From contig CAKTWP010000001.1 in NCBI GenBank assembly GCA_934630705.1, forward strand, positions 62,001-126,000: a stretch of 64,000 nt of DNA. Reading direction: 5' to 3'. Each line of letters starts with the position of its first letter. Positions within the stretch are counted from its first letter, which is position 1. The DNA comes from an uncultured Clostridia bacterium (lineage in GTDB: Bacteria > Bacillota > Clostridia > Christensenellales > Aristaeellaceae). Positions 33,832-41,519 of this stretch are shown piece by piece. The notes beneath the pieces were generated by a model, which had not been told where the DNA came from, did not search any database, and saw nothing but the letters and a program-made list of their open reading frames with translations. Position numbers and translations under genes: made by a program.

Positions 33832-35358
33832 TCAGTTTACCTGCTCATAGAAGGCCACTTCCACCCGCGGGAAGTTCTGGATGGTTCCGCCTTCCACCAG
33901 CACGCTGTAGGCCTCGGAGGCCGTGCCATAGAGCACAGCCTGAGTCCCCACGGTAAAGGGCGGCTCCTCGCTGGAGATGGCGTAAACGATCTGCTTATAG
34001 GTCTCACCGGATTTGCTCAGCGCAAAGGTGGTCACCCATTCGCCGCCCCGGGATTCCGTGCCGGTGATATAGCCGGTGAGCTTCACGGCCTTGCCCTTAT
34101 TGGTGGTTTTGGCCAGATTCTGGTAGTCAATTTTCTTGGCGGAGGACTTCATCTTTTCCACCCGTTCCACGTCGTTATACGACCGGGTGGCGGTATAGGT
34201 GAACAGCCGCTCCTGCAATCCCTTTTTCGTGACGCTGAGCACGATGGTGTAGGTGCCCTCGGCGCTGGTATCCAGCTTGATGTTAAATTCCTGGCTGGTG
34301 TAGGTCTTGGCGTAATCCCTGGGCCCGGTCATGGACACCTTGGTGGTGGCCCCGGAAATGGTAGAACCGGAAATGACGGTTTCATCCCCCAGCACATCGC
34401 CGGGATAGGTGGTCAGGCTCACAGGAAGAATGCCCTGTTGGAAGGTGACGGAATAGGCGCGGGTAGCGTCCAGAGCGCCCTCTGCATGAGCAGTCAGGGT
34501 GACGGAATAGATACCCTGTGAGGGCAGGGTCACCTTCATGGAAAACACGCCGGAGCCGTTGGCTATGTCCGTATAGGTCTGGCTGCCGGTGGAACCCAGA
34601 GAGAAGACCGTGGCCGTCACGGTGGCCTTGCGCTCGGTGGTGCCCTTGATGGTAAAGACACCGTCGGAGGTTTCGGTAGGCGGTGCGCTGGTCAACGCCA
34701 GCTTCACGGGCAGCTCGGGCATGGGCAGCACTTTGGTGAACCTGAAGGTTTTCATGATGCCTTCCAGCACGGTGTTGTCCGCTTCCTTGGCGTTGCGGCC
34801 CGTCACCTGCATATCCAAGGTGATGGTATAGCCGTTGCGGATGGTGCGCCGCTGATAACCGGAGCACACCAGCTGGCCGCCCTCCCGCAGGGTATACTGG
34901 GTGACCAGGAAGCGCATGGCGTCCTTGCCGTAATTGCGCCAGGCGGCGCTGGAATAGGCATACCCCAGCACGCTGTATGCCGAGCCGTTGGTGTGGGATA
35001 CGCGATACTCCTTGCGCATATCCTCATCCTGGTTGTTCAGGTCAAAGTAGGTCTGTGCGTCCAGATCCTTCAGCGCCGTAATCACCAGCGTGCGGCCATT
35101 TTCCAGATCCACGGCCTTGAGCAGAATCCCTTCGTTTTCAAAGGTGTTCTGCAGCGCGTCCAGATCCTGGCCCTGCGCATTGAGCCAATCGGCATTGGCG
35201 CTGAGGTTATACGGGGTGAGTACCACGTCAAAGGCGCTGCTGCTCACGTCCACCGACGCATTGATATCCGAGAAGGAATAGGTCTGGGCCCAGGCGGGAG
35301 AAACGCACAGCAGCATCAGCAGCGTCAGCCCCGCCACGGCAAGCAGAAATTTACGCAA
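33832..35358 (-). CDS. Exported protein with Ig-like repeats, function unknown
   Basis: A 508-residue secreted protein I do not recognise. The signal peptide MRKFLLAVAGLTLLMLLC ends at AWA before QTYSF. The first 200 residues form an alpha/beta region. Two Ig-like segments follow, each with a GxFxxxxxLPSxGxYxxxxxA-like strand pattern (about 225-310 and 315-390). The last 100 residues resemble an OB-type barrel (KGKAVKLTGYITGTE and VGTQAVLYGTASEAY). There is no lipobox or sorting signal. Single gene with its own terminator. Confidence 0.8.
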   Translation of the reverse strand: MRKFLLAVAGLTLLMLLCVSPAWAQTYSFSDINASVDVSSSAFDVVLTPYNLSANADWLNAQGQDLDALQNTFENEGILLKAVDLENGRTLVITALKDLDAQTYFDLNNQDEDMRKEYRVSHTNGSAYSVLGYAYSSAAWRNYGKDAMRFLVTQYTLREGGQLVCSGYQRRTIRNGYTITLDMQVTGRNAKEADNTVLEGIMKTFRFTKVLPMPELPVKLALTSAPPTETSDGVFTIKGTTERKATVTATVFSLGSTGSQTYTDIANGSGVFSMKVTLPSQGIYSVTLTAHAEGALDATRAYSVTFQQGILPVSLTTYPGDVLGDETVISGSTISGATTKVSMTGPRDYAKTYTSQEFNIKLDTSAEGTYTIVLSVTKKGLQERLFTYTATRSYNDVERVEKMKSSAKKIDYQNLAKTTNKGKAVKLTGYITGTESRGGEWVTTFALSKSGETYKQIVYAISSEEPPFTVGTQAVLYGTASEAYSVLVEGGTIQNFPRVEVAFYEQVN

Positions 35359-35506
35359 GGCAATTGCCTCCTTTCAGTATGCGGAAAATCGTCACTATAT
35401 TGTAACATAAACTACATGATTTTTCAATCCTTTCCGAAGGTTTCCGTGCCTGTTCCCCCATGAATTTACATTTCCATTCAGGTTTCCTGCAAAACCGATC
35501 CCGTTC

Positions 35507-35535
35507 TTGACAGCGGGCGGCGAATATGGTATGCT
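35507..35535 (+). promoter_or_regulatory. feo operon promoter
   Basis: TTGACA (35507-35512), 17-base spacer, TATGCT (35530-35535). Confidence 0.75.
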
Positions 35536-35567
35536 TGGCGCGCATAAAAGTTAGGAGGAGCTAACTC

Positions 35568-35798
35568 GTGAGCAAAACGTTGGCGGATCTGCTGCCCGGA
35601 GAGAGCGGCATTGTGGCGCAGGTGGGCGGCGAAGGGGCGCTGCACCGGCATATTCTGGATATGGGGCTCACCCCTCGGACAGCCGTAAAGGTAGGAAAAT
35701 TAGCCCCCATGGGCGATCCCATGGAAATTCAGCTGCGGGGCTATTCCCTGACGCTGCGCAAGGCGGACGCCGCCCAGATCATCCTGCAGGAGGAATGA
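35568..35798 (+). CDS. feoA: Ferrous iron transport protein A
   Basis: A 76-residue SH3-fold cytosolic partner of FeoB. The family pattern is complete: LLPGESGIVAQV, LDMGLTPRTAVKVGKLAPMGDP and EIQLRGYSLTLRKADA. It begins with GTG at 35568 behind AGGAGG. Its stop overlaps an in-frame ATG of feoB (ATGA at 35795), but feoB more likely starts at 35801. First gene of a three-gene iron uptake operon. Confidence 0.96.
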   Translation: MSKTLADLLPGESGIVAQVGGEGALHRHILDMGLTPRTAVKVGKLAPMGDPMEIQLRGYSLTLRKADAAQIILQEE

Positions 35799-35800
35799 GC

Positions 35801-37888
35801 ATGCAGCATTACGTATTTGCCCTGGCGGGCAACCAGAACAGCGGAAAAACCACGCTTTTCAACCGGCTCACCGGCTCCAATCAGCATGTGGGCAATTGGC
35901 CGGGGGTGACGGTAGAACAAAAGACGGGCACACTGATCCATCATCACCATGGCGACAGCACCCATTTCGGCCCGCCCCTTTTCCGCCGCCGGGAAAACGC
36001 GGCGGAGAATACCGATGTGCAGATCGTGGACCTGCCCGGCATTTATTCCCTGAGCCCCTATACAATGGAAGAAGTGGTCTCCCGGGATTTTATCACGCTG
36101 CAAAAGCCCGATGCGGTGATCAACATCGTGGACGCTACCAATCTGGAGCGAAACCTGTATCTCACGCTGCAGCTGGCGGAGCTGGAAACGCCCATGGTGG
36201 TGGCCCTGAACATGATGGATGAAGTGAACAAAAACGGGGACACCATTTACGTGGACAAGCTCAGCCAGGCGCTGGGTGTGGCGGTGGTGCCCATCTGTGC
36301 CCGGAAAGGGGAAGGCATGGATGAGCTGGTGCGCCAGGCCATGCTGGCGGCGGAAAAGAAGCTGCTGCCCCGGAAGCTGGACATCTGTCAGGGCGAAACC
36401 CACGAAGCGCTCCACGCCATTATTCATCTGATCGAAGAAAACGCACGGGCCAAGGGGCTCTCCCCCCGCTACGCCGGCACCAAGCTGCTGGAAGGGGACG
36501 AGCGGATGGAAAAGCTGCTGGCGCTGGATGAAAACACGCTGCACATTATCGGCGAGATCATTGCCCGGTTGGAAAAGCAGGAGGGCATGGAGCGTGCTGC
36601 CATCATGGCCGATGCGCGATACACCTTCCTGGATGGGATCATGCGGGCCTGCGTGGTGAAATCCAAGGAAGCGCCGGAAAGCAAAAGCGCCCGGATTGAC
36701 AAAATCGTCATGCACCGGGCGCTGGCATTTCCCATTCTGATTCTGATGATGCTGCTGGTGTTCTTCATCACCTTCGGCCCCATCGGCTCTGCCATTGCCG
36801 ACGGCTTTGCAGCATTGATCAATCAGGGCGTCGCGCTGATCGATCAGGGCCTGGCCCAGGCCCGCACGGCCCCCTGGGTGCATGATCTGCTGGTGAACGG
36901 CGTGCTGGCCGGGGTAGGCAGCGTGCTGGGCTTTCTGCCCACGATTGTGATTCTGTTCCTGCTGCTGTCCATTCTGGAGGACAGCGGATACATGGCCCGG
37001 GCGGCATTTCTGATTGACAAGCCCATGCGCAAGCTGGGGCTGAATGGCCGAAGCTTCATTCCCATGGTCATGGGCTTTGGCTGCACAGTGCCTGCTGTGA
37101 TGGGCGCACGGAGCATGCAAAGCCAGCGGGACCGCCGGTTCACCATCATGCTCACGCCGTTTATGAGCTGCGGCGCGAAGGTGCCCATTTACGCGCTGTT
37201 CACCCGGGCTTTTTTCCCGGAGCAGGGCGTGCTGGTGATGTGCTGCCTGTATCTGGGCGGGATGCTGATGGCGGTGCTCAGCGCACTGGTGCTGAAGAAA
37301 ACCGTATTTCACGGGGACGCGGCGCCCTTCATCATGGAGCTGCCCTCTTATCGCCTGCCCACGCCGGGCAACGTCTGGCGCACCCTGTGGGATAAGGCCA
37401 AAGACTTTCTTCAGCGGGCGTTCACCATCATTCTGGCCGCCACGGTGGTGGTCTGGTTCCTGCAAAGCTACACGTTCTCCCTCACCCAGGCTGTGAATCT
37501 AGAAGAAAGCATGATGGGCGTGATCGGCAGCTTCCTGGCCCCGCTCTTCCGGCCCCTGGGCTTTGGCTCTGTGGCCCCGGCCACGGCGGTGCTCACCGGC
37601 GTGATCGCCAAGGAAAGCGTGGTATCCACGTTATCGGTGCTGTCCGGGGTGGATCCCACCAGCGACGCCATGCTTGCCGCCCTGCACGGAATCTTCCCGT
37701 CCACCCTGTCCGCCGTTTCCTTCCTCACGTTTGTGCTACTGTATATGCCCTGCGTGGCCGCTTATGCCGCCATGCGCCGGGAAATGGAGGGCAAGCATGT
37801 GGCCCTTGCCAGTGTGGCCGCGCAGACGGCGCTGGCCTGGGTAACGGCGCTGGCGGTATATCAGGTGGGCTCGTTATTCATTTTCTGA
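35801..37888 (+). CDS. feoB: Ferrous iron transport protein B
   Basis: The membrane permease for Fe(II), 695 residues. N-terminal G domain: G1 AGNQNSGKTT (about 8-17), the switch stretch VGNWPGVTVE, G3 DLPGIYSLSPYTMEE and G4 NMMD. Unusually, a segment rich in H and R (HHHHGDSTHFGPP and onward, about 47-72) is inserted between switch I and G3, where most FeoBs have a short turn. The C-terminal half carries about nine transmembrane helices with the two gate motifs GFGCTVPAVMGAR and MSCGAKVPIYALF. AGGAGG seven bases before 35801 sets the start. Confidence 0.97.
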   Translation: MQHYVFALAGNQNSGKTTLFNRLTGSNQHVGNWPGVTVEQKTGTLIHHHHGDSTHFGPPLFRRRENAAENTDVQIVDLPGIYSLSPYTMEEVVSRDFITLQKPDAVINIVDATNLERNLYLTLQLAELETPMVVALNMMDEVNKNGDTIYVDKLSQALGVAVVPICARKGEGMDELVRQAMLAAEKKLLPRKLDICQGETHEALHAIIHLIEENARAKGLSPRYAGTKLLEGDERMEKLLALDENTLHIIGEIIARLEKQEGMERAAIMADARYTFLDGIMRACVVKSKEAPESKSARIDKIVMHRALAFPILILMMLLVFFITFGPIGSAIADGFAALINQGVALIDQGLAQARTAPWVHDLLVNGVLAGVGSVLGFLPTIVILFLLLSILEDSGYMARAAFLIDKPMRKLGLNGRSFIPMVMGFGCTVPAVMGARSMQSQRDRRFTIMLTPFMSCGAKVPIYALFTRAFFPEQGVLVMCCLYLGGMLMAVLSALVLKKTVFHGDAAPFIMELPSYRLPTPGNVWRTLWDKAKDFLQRAFTIILAATVVVWFLQSYTFSLTQAVNLEESMMGVIGSFLAPLFRPLGFGSVAPATAVLTGVIAKESVVSTLSVLSGVDPTSDAMLAALHGIFPSTLSAVSFLTFVLLYMPCVAAYAAMRREMEGKHVALASVAAQTALAWVTALAVYQVGSLFIF

Positions 37889-37897
37889 GGTGAGCGC

Positions 37898-38047
37898 ATG
37901 GATTGGAGCATTCTGCTGGGCGCCGCGGTGATTGCTTACGCCGCCTGGATTCTGATTCGTCATCTTCGTCGCATACGCCGGGGCGATTGCAGCTGCTGCG
38001 GAGAAAAGGCCTGCTGCAACGGGCATTGCCAAGCGCGAAAAAAGTAA
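37898..38047 (+). CDS. FeoB-associated Cys-rich membrane protein
   Basis: A 49-residue peptide with one transmembrane helix (WSILLGAAVIAYAAWILI), a basic patch RHLRRIRR and a cysteine cluster CSCCGEKACCNGHC. This is the usual third gene of clostridial feo operons. Its role, perhaps as a FeoC-like accessory, is not established. It starts 9 bases after the feoB stop. Confidence 0.93.
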   Translation: MDWSILLGAAVIAYAAWILIRHLRRIRRGDCSCCGEKACCNGHCQARKK

Positions 38048-38064
38048 AAATATCGGAGACAGAC

Positions 38065-38290
38065 TTTGCGTAAAAAGCCCCCTCCCGCGCTCATTCGAAG
38101 AGCGGCAGGAATAAAAGTCAAACCATATCTCATCAGCAATGCGCCTCGGATTGGTGAGAAAATGCGCAATCATTTTCTTTCCATTCTGGGGCGCATTGCT
38201 ATCTCGTGAAACCTGCTTTCTATCCTTACGGGTTTCCTGGAAAGAGGGCATGGAGAAAAACGCTTCGTGGCTGCAAAGAACGGATTCTCC
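38065..38290. repeat. Composite repeat, full-length copy (C segment, B hairpin, linker, A hairpin)
   Basis: The C segment TTTGCGTAAAAAGCCCCCTC (38065 onward), a B hairpin (38140-38195, extended by AGCAA/TTGCT), the linker gggtttcctggaaagagg (38230-38247) and an A hairpin (38252-38290). Together with the next copy it fills the 431-base gap between the feo operon and galK. Confidence 0.85.
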
Positions 38291-38318
38291 TGCGAAAAGA
38301 TTATCTCTTTAATAAAAC

Positions 38319-38461
38319 GCACCCCGGATTGAAAGATGATCATTCGTCTCTCCAATCTGGGGTGCATTGCTGATTGAACGAAAGCTTTCTTCTATTCCTC
38401 CGGGGGTCTTGGAAAGAGAGGGGGGAACACCGTTCTTGGCCAAGAAGAATGGTTTTTCCCC
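38319..38461. repeat. Composite repeat, tandem second copy (B hairpin, linker, A hairpin)
   Basis: A B hairpin (38319-38365, arms GCACCCCGGATTG and CCAATCTGGGGTGC), the linker gggtcttggaaagagag (38404-38420) and an A hairpin (38421-38461, GGGGGAACACCGTTCTT). The offset from the first copy is 179 bases at B and about 170 at A, so the unit was duplicated in tandem and then diverged. Confidence 0.85.
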
Positions 38462-38478
38462 GCATTCTTCTACTTCTC

Positions 38479-39777
38479 TCACGCCTTGTCTTCCGGTCCA
38501 AACACAATGGCCGCGCCCTCGGGCCGCACGTCCAGCACAAAGCAGGAATGCGTCCCAAACACTTTTTCCATCCGCTGCACGAACGCATCCACCATCTCGT
38601 TGGGCACGAAGTTCAGCGTGGTGCCGGCAAAGCCGCCGCCATGGACGCGCCACGCGCCCTTGTCCTTGAGCATGCTGGCAGCCATAGCCAGCGCCAGCGC
38701 CAGCGACTGATGCACACTGCCGCCGGGATACACATTCTGCAGCAGCATCCAGCTGCTTTCCCCGGATGCCTTCACGCTTTCAAACATCGCGCCCAGATCA
38801 TTCATGCGGATGGCATGCACCTGCTGCTTCACCCGCTCATTTTCTTCAAAGAAATGGAACGCCCGCAGCACAGCCCGCTCGCCCAGCTTCTCCCGCAGGG
38901 GATTGATCTGCTGCCACACCTGCTCGGGCCGCACCTGACGGAGCACCTTTTCGCCCAGCGCCTGCGCCACGGCCTGCATTTCTTCCCGGATGGATGCGTA
39001 TTCCGCCGTCAGGTTATCATGGCTGGAGCCGGTATTGACCACCACCAGCGAATACCCCGCCTCGTTAAAGCCAAAGGACAGGGGGGTCACCTGCGGCTCG
39101 CCCTTGAAATCAATGGTAACCAGGCCGCCGGTGCTGGACGCCATCTGATCCATCAGGCCGGAGGGCTTCCCGAAATACACGTTTTCGGCGTACTGGGCAA
39201 TCTGCGCCCGCAGGGTGCTGTTCACCGTAAAGCCGTTATACAGGGCGTCAAAGATGGCGCATATCAGCACTTCATAAGCCGCCGAGGAGGAAAGGCCGCT
39301 GCCGCTGAGCACATCCGAGGTGATTGCCGCGTCAAAGCCGCCAATTTTGAAGCCGCGCTCCGCCATGCCCGCCGCCACGCCGCGAACCAGCGCCGCAGAG
39401 GTGCCTTCTTCGTCCTTCCGGGGAGCCAGATCGGCAAGGGTCAGCTCAATGGCCGGGAAGCCCTGGCTTTGCACGAACACCTTGTCATCCGTCCGGGGAG
39501 ACACACAGGCCACGCAGTCCAGATTCACCGCCGCGGCCAGCACCCGGCCATTGTTGTGATCCGTGTGATTGCCGGCGATTTCGGTGCGTCCCGGGGCGCT
39601 GACCAGATACAGCGGGGCCTGATTGGCATGGAACAGATCCTCATGGGCCTTCACCAGCCGGGAATAGCGGGTAAGCTGGCGGGCCAGCTCGCCCTCCCGA
39701 TGGCCATAAAGACGGGCAAAGCGTTCAGTGGCAGGGGCACGGCGCAGCTGCGCCAGCATCTGGGCATAGCTATCCAT
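38479..39777 (-). CDS. galK: Galactokinase
   Basis: Phosphorylates galactose at C1, the first step of the Leloir pathway. A GHMP-fold kinase of 432 residues, longer than the usual 390 because of an N-terminal extension of about 50 residues. The galactokinase signature APGRTEIAGNHTDHNNGRVL (about 62-81), the GHMP loop LSGSGLSSSAAYE (about 155-167) and the C-terminal HGGGFAGTTL are intact. The start at 39777 follows AGGAGG. It sits 13 bases after a sugar-binding protein gene, which suggests that the protein imports a galactose-containing sugar. Other gal genes are not in the window. Confidence 0.96.
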   Translation of the reverse strand: MDSYAQMLAQLRRAPATERFARLYGHREGELARQLTRYSRLVKAHEDLFHANQAPLYLVSAPGRTEIAGNHTDHNNGRVLAAAVNLDCVACVSPRTDDKVFVQSQGFPAIELTLADLAPRKDEEGTSAALVRGVAAGMAERGFKIGGFDAAITSDVLSGSGLSSSAAYEVLICAIFDALYNGFTVNSTLRAQIAQYAENVYFGKPSGLMDQMASSTGGLVTIDFKGEPQVTPLSFGFNEAGYSLVVVNTGSSHDNLTAEYASIREEMQAVAQALGEKVLRQVRPEQVWQQINPLREKLGERAVLRAFHFFEENERVKQQVHAIRMNDLGAMFESVKASGESSWMLLQNVYPGGSVHQSLALALAMAASMLKDKGAWRVHGGGFAGTTLNFVPNEMVDAFVQRMEKVFGTHSCFVLDVRPEGAAIVFGPEDKA

Positions 39778-39790
39778 CAAAATATCCTCC

Positions 39791-41296
39791 TCATTGCGCG
39801 TTGAGGACTCCCTGCCAGAAGGCCAGGAAATCGTTCAAGCCCATTTCATCCAGCGTAGTCTCAAATTCCCGGAAGCTCTCATCAGAAATTTCTTTTTCAC
39901 CCAGCACCCACTGGGCCAGCTGCATATCCACATAATAGCCGATCTGGTTTTGCAGGGGTGTGATGTAATCCACCTGTTCCTGGGTGAGACTGTAATACGG
40001 GAAGGGCTGCACCGTCAGCGCATTCACCGCATCCTGCTTTTCCACGGTTTCCAGCAGGGTGGAACTGCCGCCATAGCGGCGCTGGAACGCATCGGCCAGC
40101 TTGCCCGGCGCGGTGCCGCCGCCATCGAGCAGATTGGATACGGTGAAAAACGAATCGTTCTTGGCGCTTTCGGTAAGCCGCCAGGTGCCGTCCCCATCCA
40201 CCACGTAATCCACGTTTTCCTTGCCGGCAGAGGCCAGAACAGCGCCTTCATCGGAATACAGGAAATCCACCCATTGCAGCATCTTTTCCGGCTCCTTGCA
40301 GGCGCTGGTGACGGCGAAGGTGCCCCGGAGCACATTGCCTGCAAAGTCCCGGTATACCTGCTTGCCCTCATAGATCAGCGGGGAGAGGATGGTGTAATCC
40401 GTCGCCCAGTTCACCCGGAACACATCCGCGGCCATGGGGGCGAGAATCACGCCATAGGTGGCCACGGCGTTGCTGTCGGTCACCTGGCGCATGGCGCTGC
40501 TGGTTTCAAAACCGCTGTTATCCAGCAGCCCGGCCTGATAGAGATCGCGGCACCAGGTGACAAACAGGCGATAATTCTCCTCCAGCGGCATGAATTTCAC
40601 CGTGCCATCATCCACGAACACATTGTAATCATTGGCCACCAGCCCAAAGGCGTGGGCCAGGAATTTCAGATCAAAGGAGCCCAGAAAGCCGAAGGGGATT
40701 TCATCCTTCTTGCCGTTTTTGTTGGGATCCCGGGTCTGGAACGCAGTAAGCACGTCCACCAGCTCCTGCGCGGTGGTGGGCGTTTTCAGGTTCAGGTTCT
40801 TGAGCCAGACAGAATTGATCCACATATAGTTCTGCACCGGCGTGGTGGTGATATACGGCAGGGCGACGATACTGCCGTCGGGCAGGGTAATCGCGGAAAG
40901 ATATTCCGGGTTTTCCTGCAGAATCGCCCAGAGGTTGGGGCAGTTTTCTTCCAGATAGGGTTTGAGATCAATGAGCACCCCGGCGTCATGCATGGCAATG
41001 CATTCGGCGGAGGACAGATTGGCCTTGAACAGCACATCCGGCAGATTTTCCCCCGCCTGATACGCCTGCTTGGCCTTTTCCCAGTCGGCGGCGGTGGTAT
41101 ACTGCTGATAATTAAACTGCACGCCGGTGGCTTCCTCCATGCGCTGGAAGAAGGCGTTGGTTTTCCAGTCCCGGTATTGGGTATCATCGAAGCCTGCCAA
41201 TGTATAGGGGGCCAGGGCAGGGGCATCCTCGGCCAGAGCGCAGCCGCACAGGCAAATCGCGCAGCTCAGCGCCAGACAAATGAACCGTTTCAACAA
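39791..41296 (-). CDS. Extracellular sugar-binding protein, orphan
   Basis: An ABC solute-binding protein of 501 residues. The signal peptide ends in LCGCALA, which could be a lipobox (C19) or a type I site after ALA. The mature part has the family-1 binding protein pattern: TGVQFNYQQYTTAADWEKA, ENLPDVLF, and MLQWVDFLYSDEGAVLAS late. The start appears to be TTG at 41296, the best option after AAAGGAGG. A TATAAT box lies at 41331-41336 on the minus strand with a poor -35. No permease or ATPase lies beside it; it is co-transcribed with galK. Confidence 0.88.
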   Translation of the reverse strand: MLKRFICLALSCAICLCGCALAEDAPALAPYTLAGFDDTQYRDWKTNAFFQRMEEATGVQFNYQQYTTAADWEKAKQAYQAGENLPDVLFKANLSSAECIAMHDAGVLIDLKPYLEENCPNLWAILQENPEYLSAITLPDGSIVALPYITTTPVQNYMWINSVWLKNLNLKTPTTAQELVDVLTAFQTRDPNKNGKKDEIPFGFLGSFDLKFLAHAFGLVANDYNVFVDDGTVKFMPLEENYRLFVTWCRDLYQAGLLDNSGFETSSAMRQVTDSNAVATYGVILAPMAADVFRVNWATDYTILSPLIYEGKQVYRDFAGNVLRGTFAVTSACKEPEKMLQWVDFLYSDEGAVLASAGKENVDYVVDGDGTWRLTESAKNDSFFTVSNLLDGGGTAPGKLADAFQRRYGGSSTLLETVEKQDAVNALTVQPFPYYSLTQEQVDYITPLQNQIGYYVDMQLAQWVLGEKEISDESFREFETTLDEMGLNDFLAFWQGVLNAQ

Positions 41297-41432
41297 ATTC
41301 TCGGAGACCTCCTTTGCGATAACTGCCTATATTATACAGGATTTCATCCGATTTGAACACCCCTAATTTATGGCCTCAGCGTGGCAGGGCGGGCACAAAT
41401 TGAAGAAAAAATGATTGATTGTTTTAGGGCGC

Positions 41433-41490
41433 TGCGCCCCGGCTCAGGGCGAAAACGCTTCAACGGTTTTCCTCCCTGTTCGGGGACGCA
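41433..41490. repeat. Type B hairpin of the composite repeat, solo copy
   Basis: Arms TGCGCCCCGGC and CGGGGACGCA with core GAAAACG/CGGTTTTC, lying between the 3' end of the protease gene and the promoter of the sugar-binding protein gene. Confidence 0.75.
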
Positions 41491-41519
41491 TTGGCGGAAC
41501 CTCCTCCATGGATTTTGCA

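Noticed and set aside
38065..38461. CRISPR array or simple terminators as explanation for the hairpins
   Set aside because: There is no regular short repeat and spacer pattern and no cas gene. The hairpins mostly lack T-runs and share a linker between them, which terminators would not.
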